From Pseudisothecium myosuroides (Eukaryota > Streptophyta > Bryopsida > Hypnales > Lembophyllaceae): a stretch of 64,000 nucleotides of DNA. The translations under genes and the position numbers were made by a program. Position 1 is the first letter of the stretch. Every line of letters begins with the position of its first letter. The notes below the pieces were generated by a model that saw only the letters and a list, made by a program, of their open reading frames with translations, was not told the origin of the DNA and did not search any database. Of this stretch, positions 10,490 through 21,444 are shown one piece after another. The stretch spans positions 2,604,001-2,668,000 of the forward strand of contig OX637297.1 in NCBI GenBank assembly GCA_951799445.1, in the 5' to 3' direction.

Positions 10490-11060
10490 AAGTTATTGTC
10501 CAAAAGTTATGAACAAGAAAAGTCTCGGCCTTCTCATTTGAAGGCAGCAGACCTCTCTTACTTTAAGACCCTACAACTTCTTCACTTCTTATTCAAATTT
10601 CAAGTTTAATAACTTTTTGGAAAGCTAAACTTACAAACTAACTTCTCCTTAAATCTCAAAGAAAAATAAGGTACTGTCCAAGAGTTATGGCGAAGCAAAG
10701 TCTCAGCCTTCTCTTTAGAAAGGCAGCGGACCTCTTCTACTTCAAGAACCCACAATTTTCTCTAAACAACTTCAATTGCTTCGAATGATATGTCTCCAGA
10801 AAGCTAAAGAAAACTTCTTTAATGCTTGAAAATCTCAAGAAGAAGAACAAAACCTACAAACTTTGGTGGCTGCTCGAATCTCTGCTCCTCTTTGTCGGAT
10901 GGCAGCAGACCTTCTTCCACTCACTCATTTGTAACTTTTTGCTCACAACTCCAAATCAAGCAAATGAAGTGTCTTTAGAAGCGCAAAATCATAAGGAATA
11001 AACTCTCAAATTTTCATTTCAAAAACATTTTTTTAACAAAAGATATGGCCGATCGAAATC
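10490..11060. repeat. Diverged tandem repeats, unit about 180 bp, in the solo LTR
   Basis: A motif like 'agtctcggccttctc..gaaggcagcagacctctc' recurs near 10525, 10700 and 10880, with a weaker form near 11050. Each copy is preceded by 'ctaaact..aactaac' or similar and a poly-A/C rich stretch. It lies in the non-coding part of the LTR. Confidence 0.5.
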
Positions 11061-11390
11061 TTCAACCTTTCTCTCCACACTCTTCTCTTCTCTCTCTCTC
11101 TCAAAAAAACCACACACTAAGATTCCTTCTCTCCTTTTTCCTCCCCATCTAAGGTGAGAGGTGGGGGCACTTCAGCCCATGCCTCTACCAAGGCCCACCT
11201 AAGATTCTAATCACTTCCCCATTCACACTCACTCCAACTGTAGTCTTTCTTAACTAAAATTCTAATTTCAATTTACTTCTAATAAATACAATCACTCACT
11301 GTGATTTCAATAAACACTCAAAACATAATCTAAGAACTAAAACTTAACAAATATCAACTAGAGGTAAAAAACAAAGCTCCAATCAAAGCT

Positions 11391-11837
11391 TTATTCCATT
11401 TGAAGAAACTTGAGAATACGTTTGACGGTAGCAACAACATATTCTGCACGTTCAGCCTTTGTCAAAGGATTGACAGGCCCTTTCAACCATCGTTGGTGGC
11501 CACGACTACCTTCCACAGGCCGAACCATACAAAAATATTGGTCTTGGTTCTTGCCTTCATAACTCGCCTCGAACGTCACTTCACGAGTGCCTGGTTCAAC
11601 ACATCCCACTTGAAGTAAGATCACCAACGCTCGAGTATCAGCATCAAGATTACCGTGCCATTGCCACTCCACACGAGGTTGTTTTGGTAGTCTGGACGGT
11701 CCGGCTTCATCTTGAGGACGCCTAATATCTCGCTGCAAAAGAGGTTGATCTGGCAACTGTGATAGTGAAAGCTCAAACTCAGCGTCCGGTTGTGGCTCTT
11801 CATCTTGAGACTCAGAAAAAACCCTCCAATTCGACAT
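11391..11837 (-). CDS. 148-aa protein encoded in the inserted solo LTR, function unknown
   Basis: The ORF begins with an ATG about 70 bp downstream of a good TATA box and ends at TAA embedded in 'ggaataaag', which doubles as a poly(A)-signal-like sequence. The protein begins MSNWRVFSESQDEEPQ, is acidic for its first 40 residues, then has a central part (VEWQWHGNLDADTRALVIL) and a basic C-terminal third (RGHQRWLKGPVNPLTKAERA). I do not recognise the family. It shows no obvious resemblance to the 589-aa LTR gene, yet its placement is analogous: a gene inside an LTR, behind the LTR promoter. The lack of stops in a solo LTR suggests either recent insertion or past selection on the ORF. Confidence 0.55.
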   Translation of the reverse strand: MSNWRVFSESQDEEPQPDAEFELSLSQLPDQPLLQRDIRRPQDEAGPSRLPKQPRVEWQWHGNLDADTRALVILLQVGCVEPGTREVTFEASYEGKNQDQYFCMVRPVEGSRGHQRWLKGPVNPLTKAERAEYVVATVKRILKFLQME

Positions 11838-11904
11838 TTGAACTACAAAGTAGAAAACAAACTTACTAATAAGGTTGAATGAAGATTTAAGGCAAACCCA
11901 TCCA

Positions 11905-11912
11905 CTTATATA
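11905..11912 (-). promoter_or_regulatory. TATA box of the inserted solo LTR
   Basis: On the minus strand the sequence reads gTATATAAGtgg, with the ATG of the 148-aa ORF about 70 bp downstream. It supports the reverse orientation of this LTR. Confidence 0.55.
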
Positions 11913-13058
11913 CTTCTATAGGATAACGTCACCTTTAAGCTTTTCAACCCATAGTGTCATTGTGAAGTTATTGAATAAAACATATAATAATATGTTTTTA
12001 CAATATGTACTGATATACAACAGGACAACGGATGATTCGAGAGTTGTTGGGAAAACTCTCGAATCAGTTCGACAAGACCATCCGCGAAATTCCGGGCAGT
12101 TGGACGGAAGAAATGTAGAGGTCCGTGTACGATTTCCGGTTAGGAGGTCGAGGGATGGCCACCTCGAAGGAAGGTTACACCCGAGGGAAGTTCCGGACCA
12201 CAGTGGACTCGAAGGATGGGCATGCGGTCGCGGATTGTTTGGACGACTGGCATCGAAACCTTCTGCAGTTCCTGGTTCCGATCATCCACCCGGAGAAGCC
12301 GACGAGGGTGACAATCGCCATCGGGAACCTGATTTTCGGAGCCCTGAGCGGGGAATGGAAAGTGGACTGGGCCCGGATCTTTTCCAATCTGGTCAGCCGT
12401 CTGGTTCCAAAAATCGGAGGAAGTAGGCCGACTCCTTTGAGTCCCTACATCTTCCATCTTTACAAGCACAATCAACTTCTCACGGATACGGAGGAGAAGG
12501 AGTGGAAGACTCATGAGTCACTCCTAAAGTATGGGGAATCGGAATCGGAAGAAGAACAGGAGGAAGTATCCGGTTCCGAGGAAGAAGAAGAAGAAGAAGA
12601 GGAGGAGCAACACCGGCCGCAGCACAAGCGGCAGAAGACGACGCCTCCTCACCGGAGAGGAACCCCAACCCCTCCGGGTGAGACATCAAACCCTGGGAAG
12701 AAACCGGTTTTTGAAGAACCGGGTCCTTCCGGAGCGGATCCAACGGATCCGTTCAACCAGCTGATCAACATCCTGAGCGATGTGCGAGCAGACTGGACAA
12801 TGAAGAAGCTGACTCTGAACCAATCCAGCGAGCTGGTGGGAGCTCCAGCAGATAGCAACCTTGTAGGAGTGGTTGCAGAATTCATCTCCAGCCCGGATGA
12901 GATCCGGAAGCAAGAAGCGGAGATCCGACGACTCCAAGAGGAGAACGAGTCGTTGAAGACGGAATTGTTGCTCCTCAAGGAGGACATGGCCACCACACGG
13001 GAGATGGCGGAGGCTACCCGGAAAGTAGCCGAGGACGTGAAGGCCACTTTTGGGACAA

Positions 13059-13740
13059 AACACCATATTCATTAATTTGAGAGAATTCTCAGATTATGAG
13101 AGTTTTGATAGCCCTTTTCAATACAATTATATGCTACAATTGCATACAATCATGGTGAAAAATATCATTCATTTGCAATGCAGAAGTCATTCATTCATAG
13201 TCAATAATCAAATCGTAACATTAATACTTAAAGTAAGAGCAACATAAACTAAAAAAAACAATTGGAGATTGATGATCCATATATTTATAGTAAGATTGCC
13301 AAATATGACAAGCATTAGATTAGCTTTGGACTTCTAGAATTCCTTTTTCATTGTAAATCTAATAATGTGATTCAATCTTGCATCCAAATGTCAAATGATT
13401 GTATAGAATTTATTGTAATATATATAGGTATAACATATACCATATAATACATAACAGGTATAGCAGGTATATAACGTACTTATATAAGGGTATAACATAT
13501 ACCGTATAATATATAACAGATAAATCATCTTACTTGATCCATGAAATCCCTATAGATACACATAGTTTCATGCATGAGATCTACTCCTTAGCTCTACCAT
13601 TGCTTTCCATATCTCAGGTCCTCGACTACATTCTTGAGGGCGTATTTGGTGGGGATGTTCCAGTTCTTGCATCTTCAAGGACCTCCTCTTCCATGCATCC
13701 CAAGGTCGACGAGTACAATGCATGAGTCGTTCATCATGTG
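13059..13740 (-). repeat. Duplicate of the 3' end of the FCP1-like gene (copy A of a 0.68 kb direct repeat)
   Basis: From 'aacaccatattc' to 'cgttcatcatgtg' this segment is about 97 percent identical to 20762-21444. In the intact copy that segment is the last part of the final exon plus 3' flank of the reverse-strand FCP1-like gene; copy A starts mid-exon and contains only the gene's tail. The end 'aacaccatattc' is identical in both and abuts unrelated DNA, so it is likely the edge of a mobile or duplicated unit. Confidence 0.85.
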
Positions 13741-16700
13741 CTTTTTGTATAAACCTTGAAGCTCATTTCCTATCCCTATAAAGACTCCTTCAACTTGCAA
13801 TACTCCATTTCAAAGGATAAGAGAGTTGTTGAGTTGCATCCAAAATGTACAAAAAATCAATCTTCAATGAAAGACACAGTCCATACCAGGCTTAGAGAGC
13901 AGCTCATGAACATCAAATATTAAATAGAAGATCACAATCTAAAAAGAACACAATTTTCTAAGAAGTCGGTGACAAATTTAGTAGAATAAAACATTAGTAG
14001 GAGGTTGCAATGAAAGATGAACTTTCAAACACAAACTAAATACTTACAAGATTTAGAACTATATGGACACATTTTTTTAATACACTTACATCTAAATTTT
14101 ATGAGTATTGTAACTTTGACTCTTCTTTAAACTACAACAAAATCATAACTTTGTTTTGAGTTTACAATTTGAATGAGGCAATCAAGTGTAATATTATTTT
14201 GAACTTCACATCTTAATAATGTATAAAACTTATGGCTTAATTAAGTTCCACCTCAAGCATAACAAACTCTATGAATTTTATTAATTGGGTCTATAAAATA
14301 AAATTTAACATAGATTATTTTAAAATTTTCAAAAACACTTCTCAATCTAGTCACCAAAAATCCTAAAAAAAATTACTTATACTAGAAATTTGGTTTTACA
14401 AACAAATTTGATTCTAGTTTAGAACAAGACATGTAGACCTCAGAGAATCACTTGAAAAATCATATATTGTATTGAAGAAAATTTGATCTAGTATAAAGGG
14501 TAATTTAAGGACAATGTAAGATTTTTTTAGAAAGATTATTATAGGTGTAGACAAAAAATTTAATGTAGATGATAAAATGCAAACAATCAAATAAATCCAA
14601 GGTTTTTGAGGGACAATTTGTAAAGATCTACTATGAAATATTGCCAAGTTCAGTTTAGGGTTGAGGATGGATTAACTTTTACTCTTGAGCACCAATTGAA
14701 AAAAACATTGTAATCACAAAATCCAGGGTATTAGATAGGACAGTGGATGAAGTCTACTCGCTCTGCTTCACAGGGTTTAGGCCTATAGCAAAGCGCCGTT
14801 AGGACAAGTCTTTGATGATCACCTCCTTGGCATCCTTCAACCTAATCCAATCTAGTAGTGAGTATTGTATTGAACTAGTTTTCTACATAGAAGCAAAAGT
14901 TTCTAATGAGCCAAAATCTATAGAGAAAATAAGCTAAAGCAGCAATCTTGTCTTCCTCTAAAATTCCATTACCAATGATCAACGGTAGGATAGTTTATTC
15001 ACCTTAATCACTAAAGGTTTGTGCCTATCTTTTCAACAAAAATACTTCCAAAATTGCCATTTCTAGTACAAGCATCAAATTTTAGAAAAAAATCATTTTA
15101 AGAGAAATGTAACCATAGGATTTTGTAGCATACTATTTTGAAAAGATGTGGAAATTTTTTGGGAAATTTCTACCACACAAGTTGCAAGATATTAGCATTT
15201 GAATTGACAAAATTCCTTTTCTTATCTCTGCAAAAATCCAAGCAAATGCACTTCACAAGGTCATAATTTTATAAAAATTGTTCAAATTGGTTGGGACTCT
15301 TTGGAATAATTTTTTCAAGGAAAGTTGGCTACATGCTCCAAAAAATTCAAATCTTCTGGAATTGTACAACATATAGGAAAAAAAATAGTAAGTGAACGAA
15401 AGTAGAGAATCATTCAAAATACTAAATTATCAAGAATTGAAATAAGGAATTGAAAAATGTCAATCCCAATGGTTGTAATGTTGTAATAAACAATCTACAT
15501 CCTAATATTGTATTTTTTCCAAAAAAAATAGAAAATTGAGTAAATCAAAGCACTCCAAAGTTTATTTTAGAGTAAAAAATCCATAACTACCCACAAACTA
15601 GAGCACTTCATAAGTTTCATCTTAAAACACAAAATGGAATGATTAAAATGTTTTTACATATATATATCTCTAGAAAATCAATTTCAACCATTGAACATTG
15701 AAAATCAAGTATCATAAAATAACTTTTGAACTTTATAGTTAAAAGTTATGAAAGTGGTTAGGTCTTAAAGCTTCTCTTTGAACACATATTGTATGAAAAG
15801 TTCAAAGAAAAAAATAAAACTTTGTTCATAATGAGCTGTCCAAAATCACTATGTTGCCAAAAAACATAGTTTGGTCCTTTAGTGGTTAGCTTTAAAGCAC
15901 CTAGTGCTTATTAAATATATATAAGAAACGTTGGTTAGGATCCTACTAACTTAGTCTTGGATGGGTGTTCAAAATAAATTTATATATGAGATGAACATGT
16001 ACTTCCTCATTGACAATTTTTTTTTCCAATCAAGTGCCTACATAAAAAAATGCACTTTCTTTATCTTTTAGAGTAGCTTTTGGTAGCATGTACAAAACTC
16101 TTCAACCTTACAACTTTGAAATTTGGAAGGTATATAACTTCCTTGATACAAGATGCAAATGTCAAAAAAATATATATGCGTAGTTTAAGAATCTCTCTCC
16201 AAGAGGAAATTTTGTTGTTCTTCTTGTTGGATAAGGTTTAAGATTAAAACTTTTTCTAATGACTTCAAATATTATAATCTCTCCAAAAAAGTTGAAACCT
16301 TCAATTCCAAACAATGAAGAAAGAATTGTTAGGAGCTTTAATCTGTGGAGAATGAAGGATGAAAAAACTTGTAAAGTCATCTTTTACTATAACCCATATT
16401 AGTAATTGTATACTATAATATTTTCACCATTCAAATGAACAATTCTCAAATTCTTCAAAAATTTATTAGCATATCAATTTTAAGAGTTTAGGGTCACACC
16501 TTCTACTTTATAGTTTTTTTAACAATAAATATAAAACTTTTGGAGGTTGGAATTGTTTACACATGTTTTGTATCCATTGTCCAATACATTGAATACAAGG
16601 AACAAGTTACATTTCATATTTTTGCTTAGGAATGTTGAAAGACAAAATTTAGACTCTTTTTGGAAGAGCTAGAAAAGCCTACATTTTGAAGATTAGGTAC

Positions 16701-19060
16701 ATTGAACTTGCAATTGGTGGAGACATTCATTTTGAAAATTGGGTACAGTACACTCAAAAAAACTAACCAAAGGATTCTGAAGTTTAAATTGTTAAATATA
16801 AAACTTGATGAAAATTTTGATTTTCTAGTATGGACAAGTATTATGAAGTATTTTTGGGCCTCTACGCTTGTTGGTCCTTTAGGTATTAAGATTGTCATGC
16901 CATGCACTTGATTGAATTTTGAATTTGCAATTGGATGCTCCATTAGAAGATAGACCAAAGAATGGCATAGAAATCCTAATATTCATGTTCATAGCATGTA
17001 ATATTCCTATGAAGGCTCTCATGAGTTTGTAGAGATTTTGAAGGGCATTGAAGCTCAAAGCTTTGTCTAAGGTGTTCCATTGTAAGCTTGCTATATTCTT
17101 TCAAGAAGTATAGTATAGTAAGACACTGGATTGGAAACAAGTCCAATTGCTCATCACTATGATTGGAAACAAGTCCAATTACTCATCACTATAATATGTA
17201 TTAGAATAATCTAAAAAAATTCCCATAAATAAGTGATAGAATGAAAAACATGATTTTATAGTTTAAATTCAAAATTAATTTTCTCAAGACAAAATTTGAA
17301 TGAAAAACACACCACATTGTGTTATTTGGATTCTAATATATGGGACTTCCAATTGCAATAATTCCTTCAATTTTGGACATTTTTCAAAATTTTGAAATGA
17401 AATAGAAGCAAAACTTGTCAAACTATGTTTTCTTAGTTTAAATCAAATTTCAAAAATAGTAATTTCAAAAGTTACAAACAAGGTCAACCAAGGCCCATCC
17501 ACTTTTTGGATGCATAGATGTTTAGGGGTTCAGTACTAAGAAGTACTTTATTCTATATTAAAAAAAATTCTTATAATATTAAAAGCATTTCACTCAAGCA
17601 AAATGGTTGAAAGACTCACATTAAAGTCACTAGAAAACATTTAAATATATCTATATTCTCAAAAAAGTCCATGTATTATGTTTTACTCAATTGTGACAAG
17701 TACATATAGTACACTTAAAAACTCCTTTATTCCTATTAAAAATTGAAGTTTTTGAAATCAACTACATAAATGGTTCTTAAATCAACTTCATAATCGAATT
17801 GTTAAGTATTTCTTGCAAAAAAAAATGGTAAGAAAATGTCACCAATTTTGGTCTAGAGCCTTTGTAATGCTAACATTTTTTAAAACATCTTTGTGACTAC
17901 TTTATTGAGACACTCATCTATACATCTACCCAACTGCTAAAATAGAAGATCTTAGCCAAGAATGCTCAAATTCCGCCCATATGGTTGTAGTGTCTTGGGG
18001 ACAATCCTAGGCTGCAATTTTTTTTCTTCCTAAAACAAATGGACAAATTCCATTGATAAGGAGAAAATACACAAGGCCAAAGGTACTAGATTGCAATTTT
18101 TGCCTTCATTTGGGCCCCATGACTTGCGTCATATAGGGCCTCCTAGATTGATTATCATATCAAATCAATTGACCAATATTGTTGATTGAAGACCTTGGCA
18201 TTCTTTGATATCCAAATAATCCAGATTACATCTTTCCTAACTTCTAGAACAGAGAATAGAGGATGATTATCTCTAGAAGGCCCAAGGCACCAGAATCTAG
18301 TGTTTGCAAAACTTTGAATTTAAAGAGTAATCAAGTCACTTTTTTTTAGTAGTTTGAATTTCTGAAAAGTTCTTTTTGAAGTCTAGTTTGAGCACTAAAA
18401 ATCCAATTTAGAAAATGATAGATAATGATCTTTTATTCAAGATTTTGTACAAGGGTGTCCATTCAATCTTGACTTTCCATAATGTTGAGGACTCTTGAAA
18501 TCAAGCCTCAAATACACTATATCTTGGAGAAAAAATCAAATTTGAAATTCTTTAGAAAAGGTTGTGGAGTAGATTTTGAAAAGCCATGAATTGATTGGGA
18601 TTATGTAGGCCCTTTAACCTCATATTTTTAGGGGAACCAACTTTTCTAGATCTGACATGTGAAAAGGGGATTGAAAGATTTCAACTCACTTTTGTAGTTT
18701 TAACACCTTCATGATCAAACTTCATAATTTTTCAATTTGTAAGTGATATTGTTGTATTTTCTTATCCTTGGTGATCTCTAACATGTCTAGTTTGAATTTT
18801 TATGATTACAATGTAACAAAATTGATACATCTTACCAAAATGTTGGCTTTTTATTCTAGTTAAAGTAAATTTTTAGAAGCTCAAAAAAGGCCTTGGTCAT
18901 TTCAGGGTAAAAGAAATATTATTATAAACCCAGGCTGACTACCCAAGTAACCTACTGGAGTAGGCAACATCCTACAGCTTTGCCATCCAGTGGCGTATCT
19001 GGTGTGCTCGTAATAGATTGATATTTGTAGAGTTTTGGATCAATAAGAGCATCTCCTCCA
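13741..19060. other. AT-rich stretch with no recognisable gene
   Basis: The sequence is rich in poly-A/T runs; open frames are short and none shows a recognisable family or coding character. Apart from a 2 x 32 bp tandem repeat at 17129-17192 I see no organised structure. Confidence 0.6.
17129..17192. repeat. 2 x 32 bp tandem duplication
   Basis: The unit starting gattggaaacaagtccaatt occurs twice head to tail, with one g/a difference. It lies in AT-rich DNA with no gene nearby. Confidence 0.85.
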
Positions 19061-19217
19061 CATAACATTCAGTAGCTCTATAGTGATGGTGTGGTATATT
19101 CCACACCCCAATAGTGTTTTATTAGTAGCTACTAATGAATTAGACAGGTGGAGGATGTAGAGTCACACCATCACTATAGAACCAAGGCAACATCAACGCA
19201 TGCTACTGAATGTTATG
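19061..19217. mobile_element. 157-bp MITE-like hairpin
   Basis: Perfect 16-bp terminal inverted repeats cataacattcagtagc / gctactgaatgttatg bound the unit. A second inverted pair, ctatagtgatggtgtg / cacaccatcactatag, lies inside. Short length, AT-rich context and terminal inverted repeats fit a miniature inverted-repeat element. I could not see a clear target duplication. Confidence 0.6.
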
Positions 19218-19883
19218 CAGCCCTCCAGATATCCCCTCCCCTCTAGAATTTGGATGAAAAGCAATCAATCCTAGCATTTGCCAGGCTCTAGCTTTCTCTT
19301 TCCCCTCTCAGAGCATCTTCACTCTTGCCCTGAAAATTTGGCACAGAGAACTACTTGTAATGGACTCCAAAAATGTAAATTGTGTGACTTATGATTGGTT
19401 GGGAGTATATTTTGGGGAGTTGCACGTGACTTGTGATTGATTGGAAGTATGTTTTATGGAATTGCACTGTTGGGGATACAAATGGCCATCTCCTCTTCAT
19501 TGGACAGATCTTGAATGAAGGAGTGGGGATATCTAGAAGGTTGCAACCTGCAGAAGATGCTTTAGGGCATCTCCACCGGTTCACTCTAATCAGTCCCTCC
19601 AAAGGGTTTCTTGTGGCTTCAAGCATCATTGTTGAACATCATTGTTGACAATAGAACATGGATTGTTTTATTTAATGTCCACAAAAATGTGTTCCAAAAA
19701 ATAGTGAGAACATCCCAAAAAACACGGGTTTCTTATAGTGTCCAATGGTGCTGGGTGGGGGGGGTGTAGTTTGAGCAAGAGGAGCAACTGCCCACCGAGC
19801 GAGGTGCAGCAAGCATTTTTTCCAACCAAAGCAGCACAATTTTGAGATGAGGCGGGCGGATTTCAAGACGTTGGAAGCTTGGA

Positions 19884-20303
19884 CTTTTGATTTGAATTCC
19901 ATTAAAACATGAAAGTGTGTTGAGGTGTGTTGAGGTGGAACTCAATCCACCTCAACCCACTTTTTAGTTTTTATTTTGATCTCAATTCAAATACAAAAAA
20001 GTAAAAGTGTGTTGAGGTGTGCTAAGGTGGACCTCAACTCACCCTCAACACACTTTTATTTTTTTCATTGCATTTAATTTAATTCACCTAAATTATTTTT
20101 TGTATCAAATCTAGATCAAAATGCTCCCTCAAAAGTGTGTTGAGGTCCACCTTAATACACCTCAATACACTTTTCTTTTTTTGTATTTGAATTGAGATCA
20201 AAATAAAAACTCAAAAATGGGTTGAAGTGGGTTGAGGTTCACCTCAACACACCTCAACACACCTCAACACACTTTCATGTTTTAATGGAATTCAAATCAA
20301 AAG
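19884..20303. mobile_element. 420-bp foldback (large inverted repeat)
   Basis: The left arm starts cttttgatttgaattcc (19884) and the right arm ends with its complement (20303). The arms are about 170-180 bp each, with few mismatches, separated by a loop of about 60 bp. The arms contain repeated 'gtgtgttgaggt' words and their complements. No coding potential is seen. It would form a very stable hairpin as DNA or RNA. Confidence 0.8.
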
Positions 20304-20761
20304 CAATCAAAATAGTATTTTAGGATTTAGGGTATGAATTCCAATAAATATGAAACTTGAAACATCTAAATATAATAAATTCATATTGAAAAAGTGTACT
20401 ATTTTGGCTTAGGGATTTTAAATCCAAATGGACTCACTCTATTTTCATATTGTTTCCACTTCTTGGTCAATTGATGAGTCCAAATCTCAAATTGAAAGTT
20501 TAAATTGATCCTCGGTCAATTGGTATTTCCATGAAAAAACTAAAAAGCGTTTAAATCTCTTGTTGGTCCCAAATTGGGACCAAGACAAAAAAAATTCAAA
20601 TCTCTTCTTGGTCCCAAAATCCCATTTTGCGCTTCTATTTTTCAAATAGGGCATGTGCTCATCGAGACTTTTTTGCCAATAGCCTGGTGCTTGGTGCATG
20701 GCACCTGATATTTGATTGGTGTTAATTCAATTCATTGTCATTGTAACATAAATGCACCTTG

Positions 20762-21444
20762 AACACCATATTCATTAATTTGAGAGAATTCTCAGATTAT
20801 GAGAGTTTTGATAGCCCTTTTCAATACAATTATATGCTACAATTGCATACAATCATGGTGAAAAATATTAGTCATTTGCAATGCAGAAGTCATTCATTCA
20901 CAGTCAATAATCAAATTGTAACATTAATACTTAAAGTAAGAGCCACATAAACTAAAAAAACAATTGGAGATTGATGGTCCATATATTTATAGTAAGATTG
21001 CCAAATATGACAAGCATTAGATTAGCTTTGGACTTCTAGAATGCCTATTTCATTGTAAATCTAATAATGTGATTCAATCTTGCATCCAAATGTCAAATGA
21101 TTGTATAGAATTTATTGTAATATATATATAGGTATAACATATACCATATAATACATAACAGGTATAGCAAGTATATAACATATATATATAAAGGTATAAC
21201 ATATACCGTATAATATATAACAGATAAATCATCTTACTTGATCCATGAAATCCCTATAGATACACATAGTTTCATGCATGAGATCTACTCCTTAGATCTA
21301 CCTTTGCTTTCCATATCTCAGGTCCTCGACTACATTCTTGAGGGCGTATTTGGTGGGGATGTTGCAGTTCTTGCATCTTCAAGGACCTCCTCTCCCATGC
21401 ATCCCAAGGTCGACGGGTACAATGCATGAGTCGTTCATCATGTG
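20762..21444 (-). repeat. Copy B of the 0.68 kb direct repeat, at the 3' end of the FCP1-like gene
   Basis: It matches 13059-13740. It includes codons for the C-terminal end (..PPEIWKA-type tail to SRSHA and stop at 21272-21274) and 510 bp of 3' flank. Beyond 21444 the gene continues, whereas copy A runs into unrelated DNA. Confidence 0.85.

Larger units (their letters stand above)
9728..12027 (-). mobile_element. 2.3 kb solo LTR of another family, inserted in the 3' LTR
   Basis: The sequence 'ggaacgg' is followed by TGTCGTGG and, 2.3 kb later, ..CAGGACA is followed by 'acggatgattcg'; removing the insert restores the LTR gene exactly. The target duplication is acgg if the insert ends ..GACA, or aacgg if it ends ..GAC. 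Ends TGTC/GACA are LTR-like, no second internal copy of an end is seen, and no PBS or pol is present. Read on the minus strand there is a TATA box (11912-11905), then an ATG ORF (11837-11391), so the LTR orientation is reverse. Confidence 0.8.
124..13057 (+). mobile_element. Ty3/gypsy LTR retrotransposon with giant gene-bearing LTRs; 3' LTR interrupted and truncated
   Basis: The order of parts is complete: 5' LTR (124-3610), tRNA-Asp primer site (3621), gag, protease, reverse transcriptase, RNase H, integrase (to 8988), polypurine tract (9020-9033) and 3' LTR (from 9034). LTR ends are TGTCG..CGACA. Integrase after RNase H makes it Ty3/gypsy. The C-terminus shows a GPF-type module but no chromodomain, and the primer is tRNA-Asp, which fits the non-chromovirus Athila/Tat side of plant gypsy elements (inference). 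Gag has two stops and pol one, so this copy is not autonomous. The 3' LTR is split by a 2.3 kb insertion at 9728 and its last third is missing. Confidence 0.93.
9034..13057 (+). repeat. 3' LTR, split by an insertion at 9728-12027 and truncated at about 13057
   Basis: The two parts (9034-9727 and about 12028-13057) align in order with 124-827 and 828-1852 of the 5' LTR. Homology stops at 'gggacaa' (13057), where the 'aacaccatattc' end of an unrelated repeat begins. The remaining 1.7 kb of the LTR is not found elsewhere in the window. The first 350 bp differ from the 5' LTR at only a few positions, but after the GT microsatellite divergence rises to about 7-10 percent. Confidence 0.9.
9547..13057 (+). 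pseudogene. LTR-encoded gene, 3' LTR copy (interrupted, truncated)
   Basis: The ORF starts at the ATG at 9547 (MPQLRKSRAG), reaches ..KPWGFREER, and is cut at 9727 by the 2.3 kb insertion. It resumes at 12031 with MIRELLGKL. A TGG codon has become TAG at about 12116-12118. The frame then stays open through the acidic tract and coiled coil until the LTR breaks off at 13057. The acidic tract differs in length by a few Glu codons from the 5' copy. Compared with the intact 5' copy, many differences in the first 60 codons are replacements, and this copy is clearly non-functional. Confidence 0.85.

Noticed and set aside
13741..19060. Several 60-110 codon frames in the AT-rich stretch
   Set aside because: They are Phe/Ile/Lys/Asn-rich, lack any family resemblance and are expected by chance in sequence of this composition.
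13059..21444. The 0.68 kb direct repeats as LTRs of one 8.4 kb retrotransposon
   Set aside because: The repeats do not start with TG or end with CA, no primer site or polypurine tract adjoins them, no gag or pol lies between them, and the right copy is part of a gene that continues beyond the repeat.
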